The notes under the pieces were generated by a model. The model did no database searches. It saw only the letters and a program-made list of their open reading frames with translations, and was not told where the DNA came from. Shown here piece by piece: positions 8,852-18,991 of a stretch of 64,000 nucleotides of DNA. Numbering within the stretch: position 1 is the first letter of the stretch; every line of letters starts with the position of its first letter. This DNA is from Plectosphaerella cucumerina (lineage: Eukaryota > Ascomycota > Sordariomycetes > Glomerellales > Plectosphaerellaceae), in contig JAGPXD010000005.1 of NCBI GenBank assembly GCA_020746995.1, forward strand, positions 248,001-312,000, written 5' to 3'. The position numbers and the translations under genes were made by a program.

Positions 8852-11140
8852 TCAGTGTTTCACCGGGTTGAGGTCGCGGAATTCGCCTCTCAGGCTGTCC
8901 AGGCCCTCCTTCTTGACATCCTCCACCAGCTTCGCCACCTCGGGCGCGATGACCTCCTCGTCAAAGCCAAAGTACTTGTACGCGTCCGGTCCAGGCAGCG
9001 AGTGACCAAAGGAGGCCATGCTGAAGCCGGCGTCGGCGTACCTCTCCCACCCGTTGACGGCGTACGCCTCGATGATGACACGAGGTGTCGTGCGATACTG
9101 CAGCACCTCCCTCTTGTACTCAATGCTCTGTTGGTCAAAGAGCCTCTGGCACGGGAAGCTGACGATGCGGGACTTGACGCCGAACTTGGCGGCCAGCACC
9201 TCGGCCGTCTTGACGGCGAAGACCATCTCGGCGCCCACGCCGATGAGAGTGACGTCGGCGTCGGCCTCTTCGCGGAAGACGTAAGCACCGCGCTGGACGC
9301 CGTCGCGGGACGTGTGCGCAGGGTACTGCTGCAGGTTCTGACGCGAGAGGGAGATGATGGACGGCGAGTCGCGAGCCTCCATGGCGGCGATGAAGGCGCC
9401 GGCCGTCTCCTCGCTGTCGCAGGGACGGATGTAGAGGAGGTTGGGCATGGCGCGGTAGAGGGCGGGGAGGGCGATGGGCTGATGCGTGGGACCATCTTCA
9501 CCGGTTCCGATCGAATCGTGCGTCGCGATGTGAATGGCCTGCAGTCGCTGGAGAGCGCCCATACGAACACCAGGGGCGGCATACTGGAGGGGGTCAGCCA
9601 GGGGTTGACCAGCGGATGGGGTGGGGGTGGAACACTCACGATGTAGAACATGAAGAAGCTGGAAGTGATGGGAAGGATGGTTCCTTTGCCGTAGGCGGCG
9701 AGACCATTGGAAATGGCAGCCATGGCGTGTTCGCGGATACCCCAGTGGATGTACCGACCAGAGTAGTCGCCGTTGATGCCGCACGTCGTTCTCAGGTCGG
9801 GCTGCTCTTGTTAGCTTCGCTCATCATTGCTCAACACTGAGTGTACTTACGTGCTGGAAATCGACCTTGCCCTTCCAGATCATGTTGACCGAAGGCGACA
9901 GATCAGCAGTGCCGACCATCATGTTCTGCAGGCCCGCAGCGATGGGGTTGCACACCAGACCGGCCGACTTGCGCGAGGCCGTCGGCGTCGTCGGGAAGTC
10001 CTCCTTGGCAGGAATCAGTGCACGCCAGTCGGCCGACCACTCGCCAGCAGCTCTCTTGGCGAACTCGGCCGCCAGCTCGGGGTGCTCGCGAGCGTAGCCT
10101 TCGAGAAGAGCAGCGTAATCGGCCTCGAGCCGGGCGCCGCGGGTCTCGGCCTCGGAGAAGTACGAGTACACCTCGTCGCCGACGACAAAGTGCTTCTCGG
10201 GGTCCATGCCGAAGGTCCTCTTGACATCAGCAACGGCGGCAGCGCCAAAGGCGGCACCGTGGGCCTTTGCGTCTCCTGCGACGTTGCTGCCGACGCCGAT
10301 GATGGTGCGGATGTTGATGAAGGTCGGGCGGTCCCTGCTGGCGCGGGCCTTGGCAAGGGCGCGGACGATACCCTCGACGTCCCAGTTGCCGTCCTCGATG
10401 TTGATGACATCCCAGCCGCAGGCGCGCATCTTTGCGTCGACGTCCTCGGTGTTGCAGAGGTCGACGCTGCCGTCGCAGGTGATCTGGTTGTTATCGTACA
10501 TGACGACGAGGTTGTTGAGCTTCCAGTGGCCGGCCAGCTGGATGGCCTCGAGAGCTACGCCCTCCTGAAGGCAGGCATCGCCAATCATGCAGTAGGTCAT
10601 GTTGTCGACGACGTCGAAGCCGGGACGATTGTAGGTAGCACCCAGGTGCTTGGATGCCATGGCGAGACCGACGGCGTTGGCGATGCCCTGACCGAGGGGG
10701 CCTGTCGTCACCTCGATACCCGGGTGCTCGATCTCGGGGTGGCCGGGGCAGAAGGAGTCGGTGCGGGCGGAGTGGTAGGACTTGAGCTGGTCCATGGTCA
10801 TGTGGCGGTAACCTGTGAGGTGGAGGAATGTGTACTGGAAGAGGCAGGTGTGGCCGTTTGAGAGGACGAAGCGGTCACGGTTGAAGTAGGAGGGGTTCGT
10901 GGGCGAGTAGCGCATGGCGTACTTCCAGAGGGCCACGCCGATTGCTGCCATGCCCATGGCGCCGCCGGGATGGCCACCCTTGAACTGTTCGCAAAGGTCG
11001 GCGATGAGGCACCGGAATGTCTTGACAACGTGCTCGACCTGGGCCTTGTCGGCGGCCGAGAGGCTGAATGCCGTGGCATCCTTTGCGCCGTTGACGGCCG
11101 GGGCCGACAGCTCCTCGATAGGAACCGCGCTGGGCGCCAT
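8852..11140 (-). CDS. Dihydroxyacetone synthase-like transketolase
   Basis: Three exons (11140-9851, 9801-9640, 9583-8852) with introns of 49 and 56 nt encode 727 residues. The protein is a thiamine-diphosphate enzyme. Features seen are the N-terminal GGHPGGAMGM and RDRFVLSNGH motifs (about 55-97), the GDAC...DNNQ diphosphate/Mg-binding motif (187-219), and a pyrimidine-binding domain with REHAMAAI in the middle exon. From memory it follows the yeast dihydroxyacetone synthase (formaldehyde transketolase, EC 2.2.1.3) more closely than ordinary transketolase: LWKYAMRYS, CLFQYTFLHLTGY, CPGHPEIEHPGIEVTTGPLGQGI and ITSSFFMFYIYAAP. It is also longer than the roughly 685 residues of transketolase. 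Such enzymes transfer a glycolaldehyde unit from xylulose 5-phosphate to formaldehyde. The C terminus (NPVKH) is not a typical PTS1, unlike the peroxisomal yeast enzyme. Substrate preference cannot be proven from sequence. Confidence 0.85.
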
Positions 11141-12053
11141 TGTGTGTGTGTAAAGGAGGGGAGGGTCGGCGGGGAGTGTCGGTCGGCCTTGGTTGGGTGA
11201 GTGTTCTCAGGTTGAGTCTCTCGGGTGTCTTGCTGTGCCGGGACTGTGACAGAGGCGAAGGAGAGAATGGAGGAGCAAGACGAGCGATGAGAGAAATGCC
11301 CCTGGGACGCCCTTGAGCCGGGCATCATGGGATTTAAAGCACCCCGCCATCCGCCATGCGACCGACACGACTCTCGAATTCTGCAGTGCTTAGAGAATCC
11401 AGATCAGGGGCACGTAACCACCGCGGGTGCTTAGGTCTACTCGATTCGGACACTTTGCTCCTGAACCGGACTAAAGGGGGAATCCTAACCGCCACCCCTC
11501 ACGACTCGGAGAATCCAGACGTTCAGGTGACAAAGACCAACTCCGAAAGTCTGGGGACACAAACTGTTAAAAACCACATCATCCTCGCGCTTGAACATAC
11601 CTCGACTCCTACACGGGTTTCCAGAAAGAAACAATCCGGGATTGATCAGATCAGATCGCAATCCTGTTCCGGGTGCTCCAGCTCATCTGCCGCTGCCGCC
11701 ATTCGGAACCGATCCCGAAGTCCACTGCAAGTGGAATTCGGCGCTTGCAACTGCCTTCAGGCCAGAAATCCGGGGTCCCCCGCAGAACGGCCTGGACTCC
11801 GACCCTCCCACCCTGCGCATGCACCTGCCGTGATGCGTCGGGGTATCATTTTCAGATCACCAACACATCAAGTCCAAGCGATGTCCCGGACAGGCGTTGG
11901 TTGCGTCTGTATAACATGGCAACTGCATCCCGCTGGGCCATCCCATCAAGTTGCAAGCGACAGTCCTGACGTATCTCCTGAACCTTCTCTGCTTGCCATC
12001 CGAACCTGTACCAAGACCGTTTGAAGCCTAGATCCCTCGGCATTGCCACCAAG
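11141..12053. other. Divergent promoter region
   Basis: This lies between the transketolase (-) and the short-chain dehydrogenase (+), which are divergently transcribed. It has several short frames but no recognisable gene. It could carry shared regulatory sites; none was identified with confidence. Confidence 0.5.
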
Positions 12054-13002
12054 ATGGCCCCTCCTGCAGCAACAAGCGACATTGACCTCCCAGCATCACC
12101 GGTCTACCCCCTGCCTGAAGCCAAAGATCCCCTTCCCACGACCGCTCCTTTCCCTAGCCTCTTCTCTCTCGCGTCAAAGACCATCGCTATCACCGGTGGC
12201 GGTCGTGGCCTTGGCATCACCTTCGCCCTCGCTGTCTTGGAAGCCGGCGGCAGCGCTGCCTGTCTCGACATCCTCCCCGAACCCTCACCAGTCGAGTGGA
12301 CTCACCTCACCAAGCTCGCCAACGCCCGCGGCCTTACCATCTCCTACCACAGGTGCGACGTAACCGACGAGGAAGCAACGCGCGCTATCCTTGACCAAGT
12401 CGCCACCGACGCCGATGCCCGAGGCGCCCCCTTCGCCGGCTCCATCGTTTGCGCCGGCATTCAGCAAAAGGTACCCGCTCTCGAGTATCCCATCGCCGAT
12501 TTTGAGCGGATACAGCGCGTCAATATCGTCGGCGCCTTCGTCACGAGTAAGGTTTCGGCCAACATCTTGGTCGAGAGGAAGCGTCCCGGTAGCATCGTGC
12601 TCATCGCCAGCATGTCGGGCCAGATCGCCAACAGGGGCCTTACCTGCACGGCGTACAACACGAGCAAGGCAGCCGTGCAGCAAATGTGCCGGTCGCTGTC
12701 GCAGGAGTGGGGGCAGTACGGCATCAGGGTTAACACGCTGTCGCCGGGGGTGAGTATTCTCACTCTTGAATCTGATGAAAGCCCGCTAACGTGAGTGTCA
12801 GTACATTCGGACGGCAATGACGGATGAGCTGCTGGCTGCTGAGCCCGAGGTCGAGAAGACATGGATGCAGGGTGCGCTGCTTGGCCGACTGGGAGTTCCC
12901 GAGGATTTCAAGGCGCCGGCCGTCTTCCTCCTGTCTGATGGGAGCAGCTTCATGACGGGTGCTGATCTTCGGGTGGACGGCGGTCACTGTGCATCTGCTT
13001 AA
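12054..13002 (+). CDS. Short-chain dehydrogenase/reductase, polyol dehydrogenase-like
   Basis: Two exons (12054-12749, 12802-13002; 52-nt intron) encode 298 residues. The ATG at 12054 has a good context (A at -3, G at +4); the frame upstream lacks an ATG. The Rossmann motif TGGGRGLG lies near residue 46. The catalytic Tyr and Lys are seen in YNTSK, preceded by the IASMSG Ser strand. The C-terminal YIRTAMTDELL...DGGH region is that of classical SDRs. The overall pattern resembles fungal D-arabinitol 2-dehydrogenase, sorbose reductase and mannitol dehydrogenase-type enzymes that interconvert pentitols or hexitols and ketoses with NAD(P)H. The usual NNAG motif reads VCAG. It is divergent from the xylulose-phosphate-using transketolase, which would fit pentose metabolism, but that link is inference. 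The exact substrate is open. Confidence 0.85.
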
Positions 13003-13508
13003 GGTAATTTGCGGTTGTTGTCGCTACTGAGATGGAAGAGGGAGCCCATGACGGCAATGGTCTCTTCGAGGACCTTAGGGTTTCGTTAGACAGCATGCAG
13101 GGTACGGTTTGTGAAGCAAGCCAAGCGAGAATAGAAGATAATGATTTTGAAAGCTAGAGATACCATTCTTGACTCTTGAGCTCTAAATCTGATCCCGATA
13201 CTCAACGGTTGATAAGATGTTGCGAGGCGCGCGGCATTCCTTGGCTGGAGAAGGGTGCATTTCAGGGGTCAAGGGTGTGGCTCCAGGGGCTAGTACACAG
13301 ACAGGCCCCAGCCACCAAGATTCGGAGACTCACTCCTGATCAGATCTGTTTCCACACCCATTCTTGCCGACATGAAAATCATCTGCCGATGAGAGTATAT
13401 TCACAGTGGATAGGATTTCGTGAATAATTGGCTATCAAACCCTTCTCTACCTTGCCTTATGCTAAGAGGTATGTGGTCTCGACATACATCTGACTCTGCA
13501 GCCCAGAC
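13003..13508. other. Convergent intergenic spacer
   Basis: This spacer lies between the 3' ends of the dehydrogenase (+) and the CE1 esterase (-). Nothing beyond untranslated sequence is recognised. Confidence 0.6.
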
Positions 13509-14854
13509 TTACAGGCACTGGGAGTACCCTGGAAGATGTCAGCATGATGCATCCACTGACTCCGAGTTGTCAACTTACAGTCATTACTCTTGACGCACGA
13601 ATAAGGGCTCTGGCACACAGTGGGACCAGTGTAGCCGATGCCGCCGCATTGGCCCCCTACGTCTGTTAGCAGTGACCAAGGACAGGTGCTCCCCATCCGG
13701 AGAACTTACAGCGCACTTGCTGCTGACCAGAGGAAGCAGTGGTGGTGCTGGGAGCGGAGACGGTTGTCGAAGTGGAGGAGGCAGGGCGAGTCGAAGTAGG
13801 CGCCGCGGTGGACGGCGCGGCCGAGCTGGTGGTGACGGGAACATTGGGGGACTTTCCTCTGTCAGCAACCAAATCATCACACGTGCATTCCGTGGCTCAC
13901 AGTGAAACCGAACCACTTAAGGTCCTCATCCGTGAAGACGTCGATGCTGTGGCTGACACCAGTGCCGAGGAAACCCTGCAGGTTGGCACCAAAGACGTAC
14001 TTGGTGTACGGGCTACGGGGGGTGTTGGGAATGGTCTGCTGGGGAGTGGTCGAGTAACCGAAGACGCCGGCCCACTGCTTGATAGTCTCGTAGTAGTTCT
14101 GGGGGAAGAGGACGGCGTCCTGGTCGCCGTGGTAGATCTGCATACGGGGACGGGTGCCGGTGTATCCAGGGGCCATCGCGCGAGCGATGGCGGCCCAGTG
14201 CTCGGGCGTGGAGATGGACTGGCCTTGGGCGCAGGTGCTGTTCCAGCCGGCCTCGATGTTGGCGGCGCTGTAGAAGCAGCCAGCGGGGACACCGGCGTAG
14301 GCGATGCCGGCGGCGAACAGGTCTGGATAGACCGCGCTCATAACGTTCTTCGTTCAATGGTCAGCTGGGTTCTCTCACAACTTCACTTCAGGGATTCCTA
14401 CGGTCATCATGGCGCCCGACGAGATGCCAGTGACGTAGACGCGGCTGGCGTCGGCGCCGTACTGCTCCGTGACGTGCTTGACCATGTTGGCGATGGAGTC
14501 GGTGTTACCGCCGCCGCCGCGGGTCAGGGCCTTCTGCGAGGCGACATCCCAGCAGTTGGAGTCAAGGTAAGGGGTGCTGGGGTAGATGACGATGTAGCCG
14601 TACGTCTCGGACAGGCGCGCCCAGTTGGAGCCCTGGTAGTAAGCCTGAGCACTACCACTGCACCAGTGGAGACCGACGACGATGGCGGGCTTGGGCGCGA
14701 GGTTCTGGGGCACGAAGAGGAACATGCGCGTGTTGGTTGGGTTGGCGCCGAAGTTGGTGACTTGCGAGAAGGTGGCGCGGGGGACGAGCTCGGCGGCGAG
14801 GGCGACGCCCTGGCAGACCGCCAGGAAGTAAGAGAAGACCCGGGGCAGCATCAT
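13509..14854 (-). CDS. CE1-type acetylxylan/feruloyl esterase with CBM1
   Basis: Five exons (14854-14402, 14347-13901, 13851-13710, 13656-13579, 13528-13509) with introns of 49-54 nt encode 379 residues. A signal peptide occupies about residues 1-21. The catalytic domain of the PHB-depolymerase-like esterase family 1 carries the GISSG nucleophile elbow with Ser145. A Ser/Thr/Pro linker (301-347) leads to a complete CBM1 cellulose-binding module (348-379), WGQCGGIGYTGPTVC through WYSQCL, with four Cys. The last coding exon is only 20 nt and is needed to finish the module. The acceptor before the linker (AAG at 13852) was chosen because it keeps frame and gives a normal intron length. The enzyme should remove acetyl or feruloyl groups from xylan outside the cell. 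Which of the two cannot be told from sequence. Confidence 0.88.
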
Positions 14855-14932
14855 GATGGCCGGCGATGCTTGAGCTTGATGGTTGTGGATGTCACAGCAA
14901 GCTTTGGTCTGGCCTACACCATGGCCATCTCT

Positions 14933-14938
14933 CTTATA
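14933..14938 (-). promoter_or_regulatory. TATA-like element of the CE1 esterase gene
   Basis: TATAAG on the minus strand lies about 80 bases upstream of the ATG at 14854. Confidence 0.4.
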
Positions 14939-16027
14939 CATTTCTCCCCAGACCTCTGGTCTCCATCCCGGCCGAGCGGATGCGACATGGCGTTGAGGTC
15001 GGCGAGCAATAACCTGCGCTTGCGTCCTGCGGCTCGACACAACGGTCGTCGCGGTGCGTCGGGTCCGCGGGGCGGCGGACGATGATGCTCCGAAGGGGCC
15101 CTCACGACGCCATTTCCAGGGCCCTGCCAGGGGTTCGGCGCGCCCATTTGCTTGCCGACGTCCGGGGGCGGCCCGCAAGGGGCGTTTTGAGGCTGCCAAA
15201 CCAGGAGAGAAGCCAGCCTAAATGGCACATGGACATGATTGCCGGCAGGTGGAATGATGTGGCGAGTGTCCATGGTTCATCTCGGGCGGAGAGGCTCGGG
15301 GATCGGACCAGGTTGGGGTCAATCTGGGTAGACGCGTGCACTCGACCGGTGGTGACGGCCCCTTTTTTTCTTGGCTCCGCGGCTGTATTGAGAAGGAGAG
15401 CTTTTACTGCCCGCAAATTGGTCAATAAAAGGGAGCTGATGACATTCTGGTAAAGTAGGTTGAGAGAGGATCCCGCGGACTTGACGGGAGTGGGATCGCT
15501 GGGAGGGAAGTGTTGCTGGCTTCTCCAAAAACAGAATGGAGTTCAAGGAGGGAATAGGTGTCGAGACCAGCGTTGAGACAAGTTGTCATGATCACAAAGT
15601 CATGTGGTCAAGACCTACCATTTCACAGTTCGTGTCGGACAGATGGCAAAAAAACTTCAACAAGCCCTCCTGCTGAGGAGAGGAGGGGTGCCGGCGGGTG
15701 CCGGCGGCCTGGCGAGTGGAGGGCCAGGGCCAGCAGGGTCTCGAGTCAGTAGGGCTACCTGCTGGAGCTCAGTGAGCATTCGTGGCGGGGGTCACACCAA
15801 CAGATTCGTTCCCGATGCCTCACTGAGAGTCGACAGGAGGAATCACACAAAGCCAAAAAAAAGTCCAGAGTCTGAGACGAGTCCTCCGCCTACAATTGCC
15901 GCAAAGCATCTTCGTGATGCAGAATGCCCAGGCGAGCCCTGGTCAACCCCGACGAAGACTGCCGAAATGTCAGTTGAGGGAAGCCCAGTGGGCGCGGATA
16001 GGTGCATCCGGGGCACTAAACATCATT

Positions 16028-16074
16028 CCCCGCTGGGCGGACATGTCTTTCCCCTCAAGCTACCCCGCGGGGTA
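16028..16074 (+). promoter_or_regulatory. CreA-like sites, including a 14-bp perfect palindrome
   Basis: The sequence at 16061-16074 (TACCCCGCGGGGTA) is a perfect palindrome. It contains two inverted copies of GCGGGG, which fits the CreA/Cre1 consensus SYGGRG. A third copy (CCCCGC) lies at 16028-16033. They lie about 120-167 bases upstream of the tannase-family gene. Paired CreA sites mediate carbon catabolite repression in ascomycetes; binding here is an inference. Confidence 0.5.
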
Positions 16075-16105
16075 ATGAGATCTACGAGTATCGACCCCGT
16101 GTTGA

Positions 16106-16138
16106 CGGATATCGTAGTTCGTCGGGGACCGATATCCG
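16106..16138 (+). promoter_or_regulatory. 9-bp inverted repeat, candidate zinc-cluster regulator site
   Basis: CGGATATCG (16106-16114) and CGATATCCG (16130-16138) are perfect inverted arms separated by 15 bases, ending 56 bases before the ATG at 16195. Each arm has an outward CGG/CCG triplet, the half-site used by Zn2Cys6 dimers. The regulator is unknown. Confidence 0.45.
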
Positions 16139-16194
16139 ACATATCCTGCCTTACAGAACGACAGACTGGAATCTCTCTGATGAGGACATAAATC

Positions 16195-17859
16195 ATGGTC
16201 CTCCGTCATGTCACTGCGCTGTGCTCATTGCTCAGTTCAGCTATCAGTCACGATCTGACGAGTACTTCAACTGAGCCTGGACACACGATGAAGCCCTCTT
16301 ACGCCTCGGTCCCGGCCCTGTTAGCCGTCTTTCAACAGGGGACGTGCTGCTTCTCGGATCATTGTGCCGGCTTTTCCGAGCTTCTGGTTACTCAACTTCC
16401 CAACACAACCACCATTCGCTCCTCCGACTACGTCGCCGCCGGGACCAACCTGAGCATCCCTTCAAACCACCCAACATGCGCGGCTTTCAGCACTGTCGTC
16501 CCCTACAGCTTCTGCCGCGTTCAGATGGTGTCTGAGACGGGCCCTTCAAGTGCCGTTGAGCTCGAAGCCTGGCTCCCTCTGAACTGGACGGGCCGTTTCT
16601 TGGAAGTCGGCAACGGTGGTCTAGGAGGCTGCTTAGCTTACACCGACATCGATTACGGGGCGTCAAGGGGCTTCGCCACAGTCGGAACGAACAACGGTCA
16701 CACTGGCAACTACGGAGAGCCGTTCTACGACAACCCAGGCGTGCTGGAGGACTTCGCATACCGCGCTATTCACACCGGGGCAGTACTTGGAAAGCAGACC
16801 GTCGAAGCCTTCTACGGGAAGAAGCACTCCAAGTCCTATTACTTGGGTTGCTCAACCGGTGGTCGTCAGGGATTCATGGAGGCGCAGAACTTCCCCAACG
16901 ACTTCGATGGTATCACCGCTGGCGCACCTGCATTTGCGTGGGCCGGACTCATGGTCTGGGAGGGTTACTTCGCGACCATTACCGGGCCTCCAGGATCCCC
17001 GACGTTCCTCTCGCCAGAGCTTTGGGCTGTCGTGCTGAAAGATCTCTACGAGCAGTGCGATGACTTGGACGGCCACGTTGACGGCGTCATCGAAGACCCC
17101 GACCTCTGCCAGTACAAGCCCGAGGGTCTCATCTGCGGATCAGAGAATAGCTCAGACTGCTTGACAGGTCTTCAGGCGGAAACTGTGCGCCGCGTCTTCT
17201 CGCCACTTTACGACAGGCAGGGCAAGCAGGTCTATCCTCGCTTCGCCCCAGGGGGAGATTCTTCCACCAGGCTCTGGAATGGGGAGATGTTCCCTTACAC
17301 ACTGGACTGGCTGCGCTATGTCGTCTTGAAAGATCCCTCCTGGAATGGGTCCGTCGGCCTCGATGAGATCGAAGCTGCCCAGAACGCTGAGACGTTCGGC
17401 ATCAACGCATACAACCCCGACTTGTCGGGTGCCATGAACAGCGGAACCAAGATCATGCACTACCACGGCCTGCAGGATGAGCTGATCTCAAGCGACAATT
17501 CGGACCGCTATTACCAGCTGGTCACGCAGACCATGAGTCTCCCGCCGAAGGAACTGGACGAGTTCTACCGCTATTTCCGTATTTCCGGCATGGCACATTG
17601 CACCAAGGGGACAGGGGCTTTCAACATCGGCAACAGGGCCTCCAACTTGGCAGGAGAGGAGGCGGAGGGCAACGTCCTCGCAGCCATGGTTCAATGGGTT
17701 GAGGAGGGGAAAGCCCCAGAGTACGTCCTGGGAACCGCGTTTACTGATGACAGTAAGGATACCATCAAGTTCCAGCGGAAACACTGCAAATATCCTGCCC
17801 GGGGAAGATACAGCGGATCGGGGGATCCAAATGTGGCGGAGAGCTGGGAATGTGTTTGA
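16195..17859 (+). CDS. Tannase/feruloyl esterase family secreted esterase
   Basis: This intronless gene encodes 554 residues of the tannase/feruloyl esterase B family. The catalytic Ser220 sits in GCSTGGRQG next to Cys219. Asp428 (HGLQDE) and His468 (AHC, with Cys469) complete the CS-D-HC arrangement, in which a disulphide joins Cys219 and Cys469. The DDLDGHVDGVIEDPDLC segment (289-305) is the family's calcium-binding insert. These extracellular enzymes hydrolyse feruloyl or galloyl esters on plant polymers. The start is uncertain: the first ATG gives a weak signal peptide (MVLRHVTALCSLLSSAIS), and a second in-frame Met at residue 32 (16288) could be used instead. It is divergent from the CE1 esterase, and its promoter carries CreA-like and inverted-repeat motifs. 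The choice between feruloyl esterase and tannase is not settled. Confidence 0.9.
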   Translation: MVLRHVTALCSLLSSAISHDLTSTSTEPGHTMKPSYASVPALLAVFQQGTCCFSDHCAGFSELLVTQLPNTTTIRSSDYVAAGTNLSIPSNHPTCAAFSTVVPYSFCRVQMVSETGPSSAVELEAWLPLNWTGRFLEVGNGGLGGCLAYTDIDYGASRGFATVGTNNGHTGNYGEPFYDNPGVLEDFAYRAIHTGAVLGKQTVEAFYGKKHSKSYYLGCSTGGRQGFMEAQNFPNDFDGITAGAPAFAWAGLMVWEGYFATITGPPGSPTFLSPELWAVVLKDLYEQCDDLDGHVDGVIEDPDLCQYKPEGLICGSENSSDCLTGLQAETVRRVFSPLYDRQGKQVYPRFAPGGDSSTRLWNGEMFPYTLDWLRYVVLKDPSWNGSVGLDEIEAAQNAETFGINAYNPDLSGAMNSGTKIMHYHGLQDELISSDNSDRYYQLVTQTMSLPPKELDEFYRYFRISGMAHCTKGTGAFNIGNRASNLAGEEAEGNVLAAMVQWVEEGKAPEYVLGTAFTDDSKDTIKFQRKHCKYPARGRYSGSGDPNVAESWECV

Positions 17860-18361
17860 AAGGATGGCCCGATCCATAGTTGAATCCTGGAGAACCTTCC
17901 AGTTTTCTATCCTTGCCAACACCTCCGTTGAGACCTGCTCTTGCCACTTGTCAAAGATGACTGAGAGGGTCCGAGTTCCCTCGAAACAGCCTCGATCATA
18001 ATTTGAAGGGCATCCCTCAAGGCAATGAGCACTGTCTGAGCACTGTCAAGGTCAGGTTGAGGCTGAGATCTTCTTGACGAGGACACGATAGGTACCTGTG
18101 GACATCTCTCCATCGACGGAAATTGAGAAACCGTGAACCAACTTTAAAGGTTTGGCAATGTTAGATAACACATTGGTAATATCTCGTTCTTTGAAACTCT
18201 ACTGACAAAATGTGGTACTCTCGAAATGCCCATGTACTTCAGCTGGTTCGATTAGGATATCTCATTATACCAACATACCATGACGTCGTTTCCTCCAAAC
18301 AGCGAAGGGGTATCAAATCCAGTCCATGCACTCATCAAATAACCGGAAGTCGATTCAAGTG
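17860..18361. other. Convergent intergenic spacer
   Basis: This spacer lies between the tannase-family gene (+) and the surface protein gene (-). No gene or repeat is recognised. Confidence 0.55.
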
Positions 18362-18991
18362 TTACAGCATACCAGCAACAGCAATAATTCCCACGACTGC
18401 CAGGGCAGAGAGCGAGACGCCGACGGCCGAGGCTGCGCTGTCCGCATCCTTGGGCTTGGGAGGCGTGTAGTCCGCCAAAACACTACGGCCGCGGACAGTG
18501 GTGGTGGCGTTGGCCGAGTTGGTGAAGTAGAAAGCGAGAGCGGTAGTGCACTCGAGAGGCTCAAGGGTGGCCGTGGGCCACTGATCAGGGCACTTGGACG
18601 AGAGAGCCGAGGCGACGTAGACCTCCTCAACGGCCCAATCGAGAACTGCGGTGAGGAAGGAGAAGATGCCAGAGGACAGTGAAGTGGGGGCGACGAGACT
18701 GCAACTGTCGGTGACTGCGGCGGTCTCCCACCACCTCTCAACCTCAGGGTCTCCGGTGGGCGCCGAGGCGCCGAAGCTGCTGATGGACGAGCTGCACTCC
18801 TCAGAAGTGGCACGTTTGGCGAAGAGTGCCCTCGGGGAGTTGTCGTTGACCGAGGAACCCTCGAGGAGGTCGTGGACAGTGCCGCCGGTGATCTCAAGGG
18901 TGTCGACGATGCGGACGACCTCGACCAGGGTGACGGTGGCTGAGACGGTGGCGGACAGAGCCGCAAGGAGGAGAGACTTGGCGGGGAGCAT
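18362..18991 (-). CDS. Secreted GPI-anchor-type surface protein
   Basis: An intronless frame of 209 residues. The only suitable start codon is the ATG at 18991; the seven codons before it begin with TTG. Residues 1-19 (MLPAKSLLLAALSATVSAT) form a signal peptide. The C terminus is a typical GPI-attachment signal: small residues (DSAASAVG) followed by about 20 hydrophobic residues ending in AVAGML. The central part has four Cys and N-glycosylation motifs (for example NAT). A KR dibasic site near residue 60 could be processed. It is likely a plasma-membrane or wall-attached protein of unknown function. The conserved-looking region (TSEECSS through LECTTALAFYF) is not one I can name. A minus-strand TATA box lies about 122 bases upstream of the start. 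Confidence 0.75.
   Translation of the reverse strand: MLPAKSLLLAALSATVSATVTLVEVVRIVDTLEITGGTVHDLLEGSSVNDNSPRALFAKRATSEECSSSISSFGASAPTGDPEVERWWETAAVTDSCSLVAPTSLSSGIFSFLTAVLDWAVEEVYVASALSSKCPDQWPTATLEPLECTTALAFYFTNSANATTTVRGRSVLADYTPPKPKDADSAASAVGVSLSALAVVGIIAVAGML

Larger units (their letters stand above)
14855..16194. other. Divergent promoter region of two esterase genes
   Basis: This 1.3-kb stretch separates two divergently transcribed extracellular esterases. It contains GC-rich repeated ggtgccggcgg-like sequence near 15690 and the regulatory motifs listed separately at 16028-16138. No gene is supported. Confidence 0.55.

Noticed and set aside
9824..9850. Unspliced end of the first transketolase exon (VSTLSVEQ) as the real C terminus.
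   Set aside because: A GTAAGT donor and in-frame downstream exons complete the transketolase domain.
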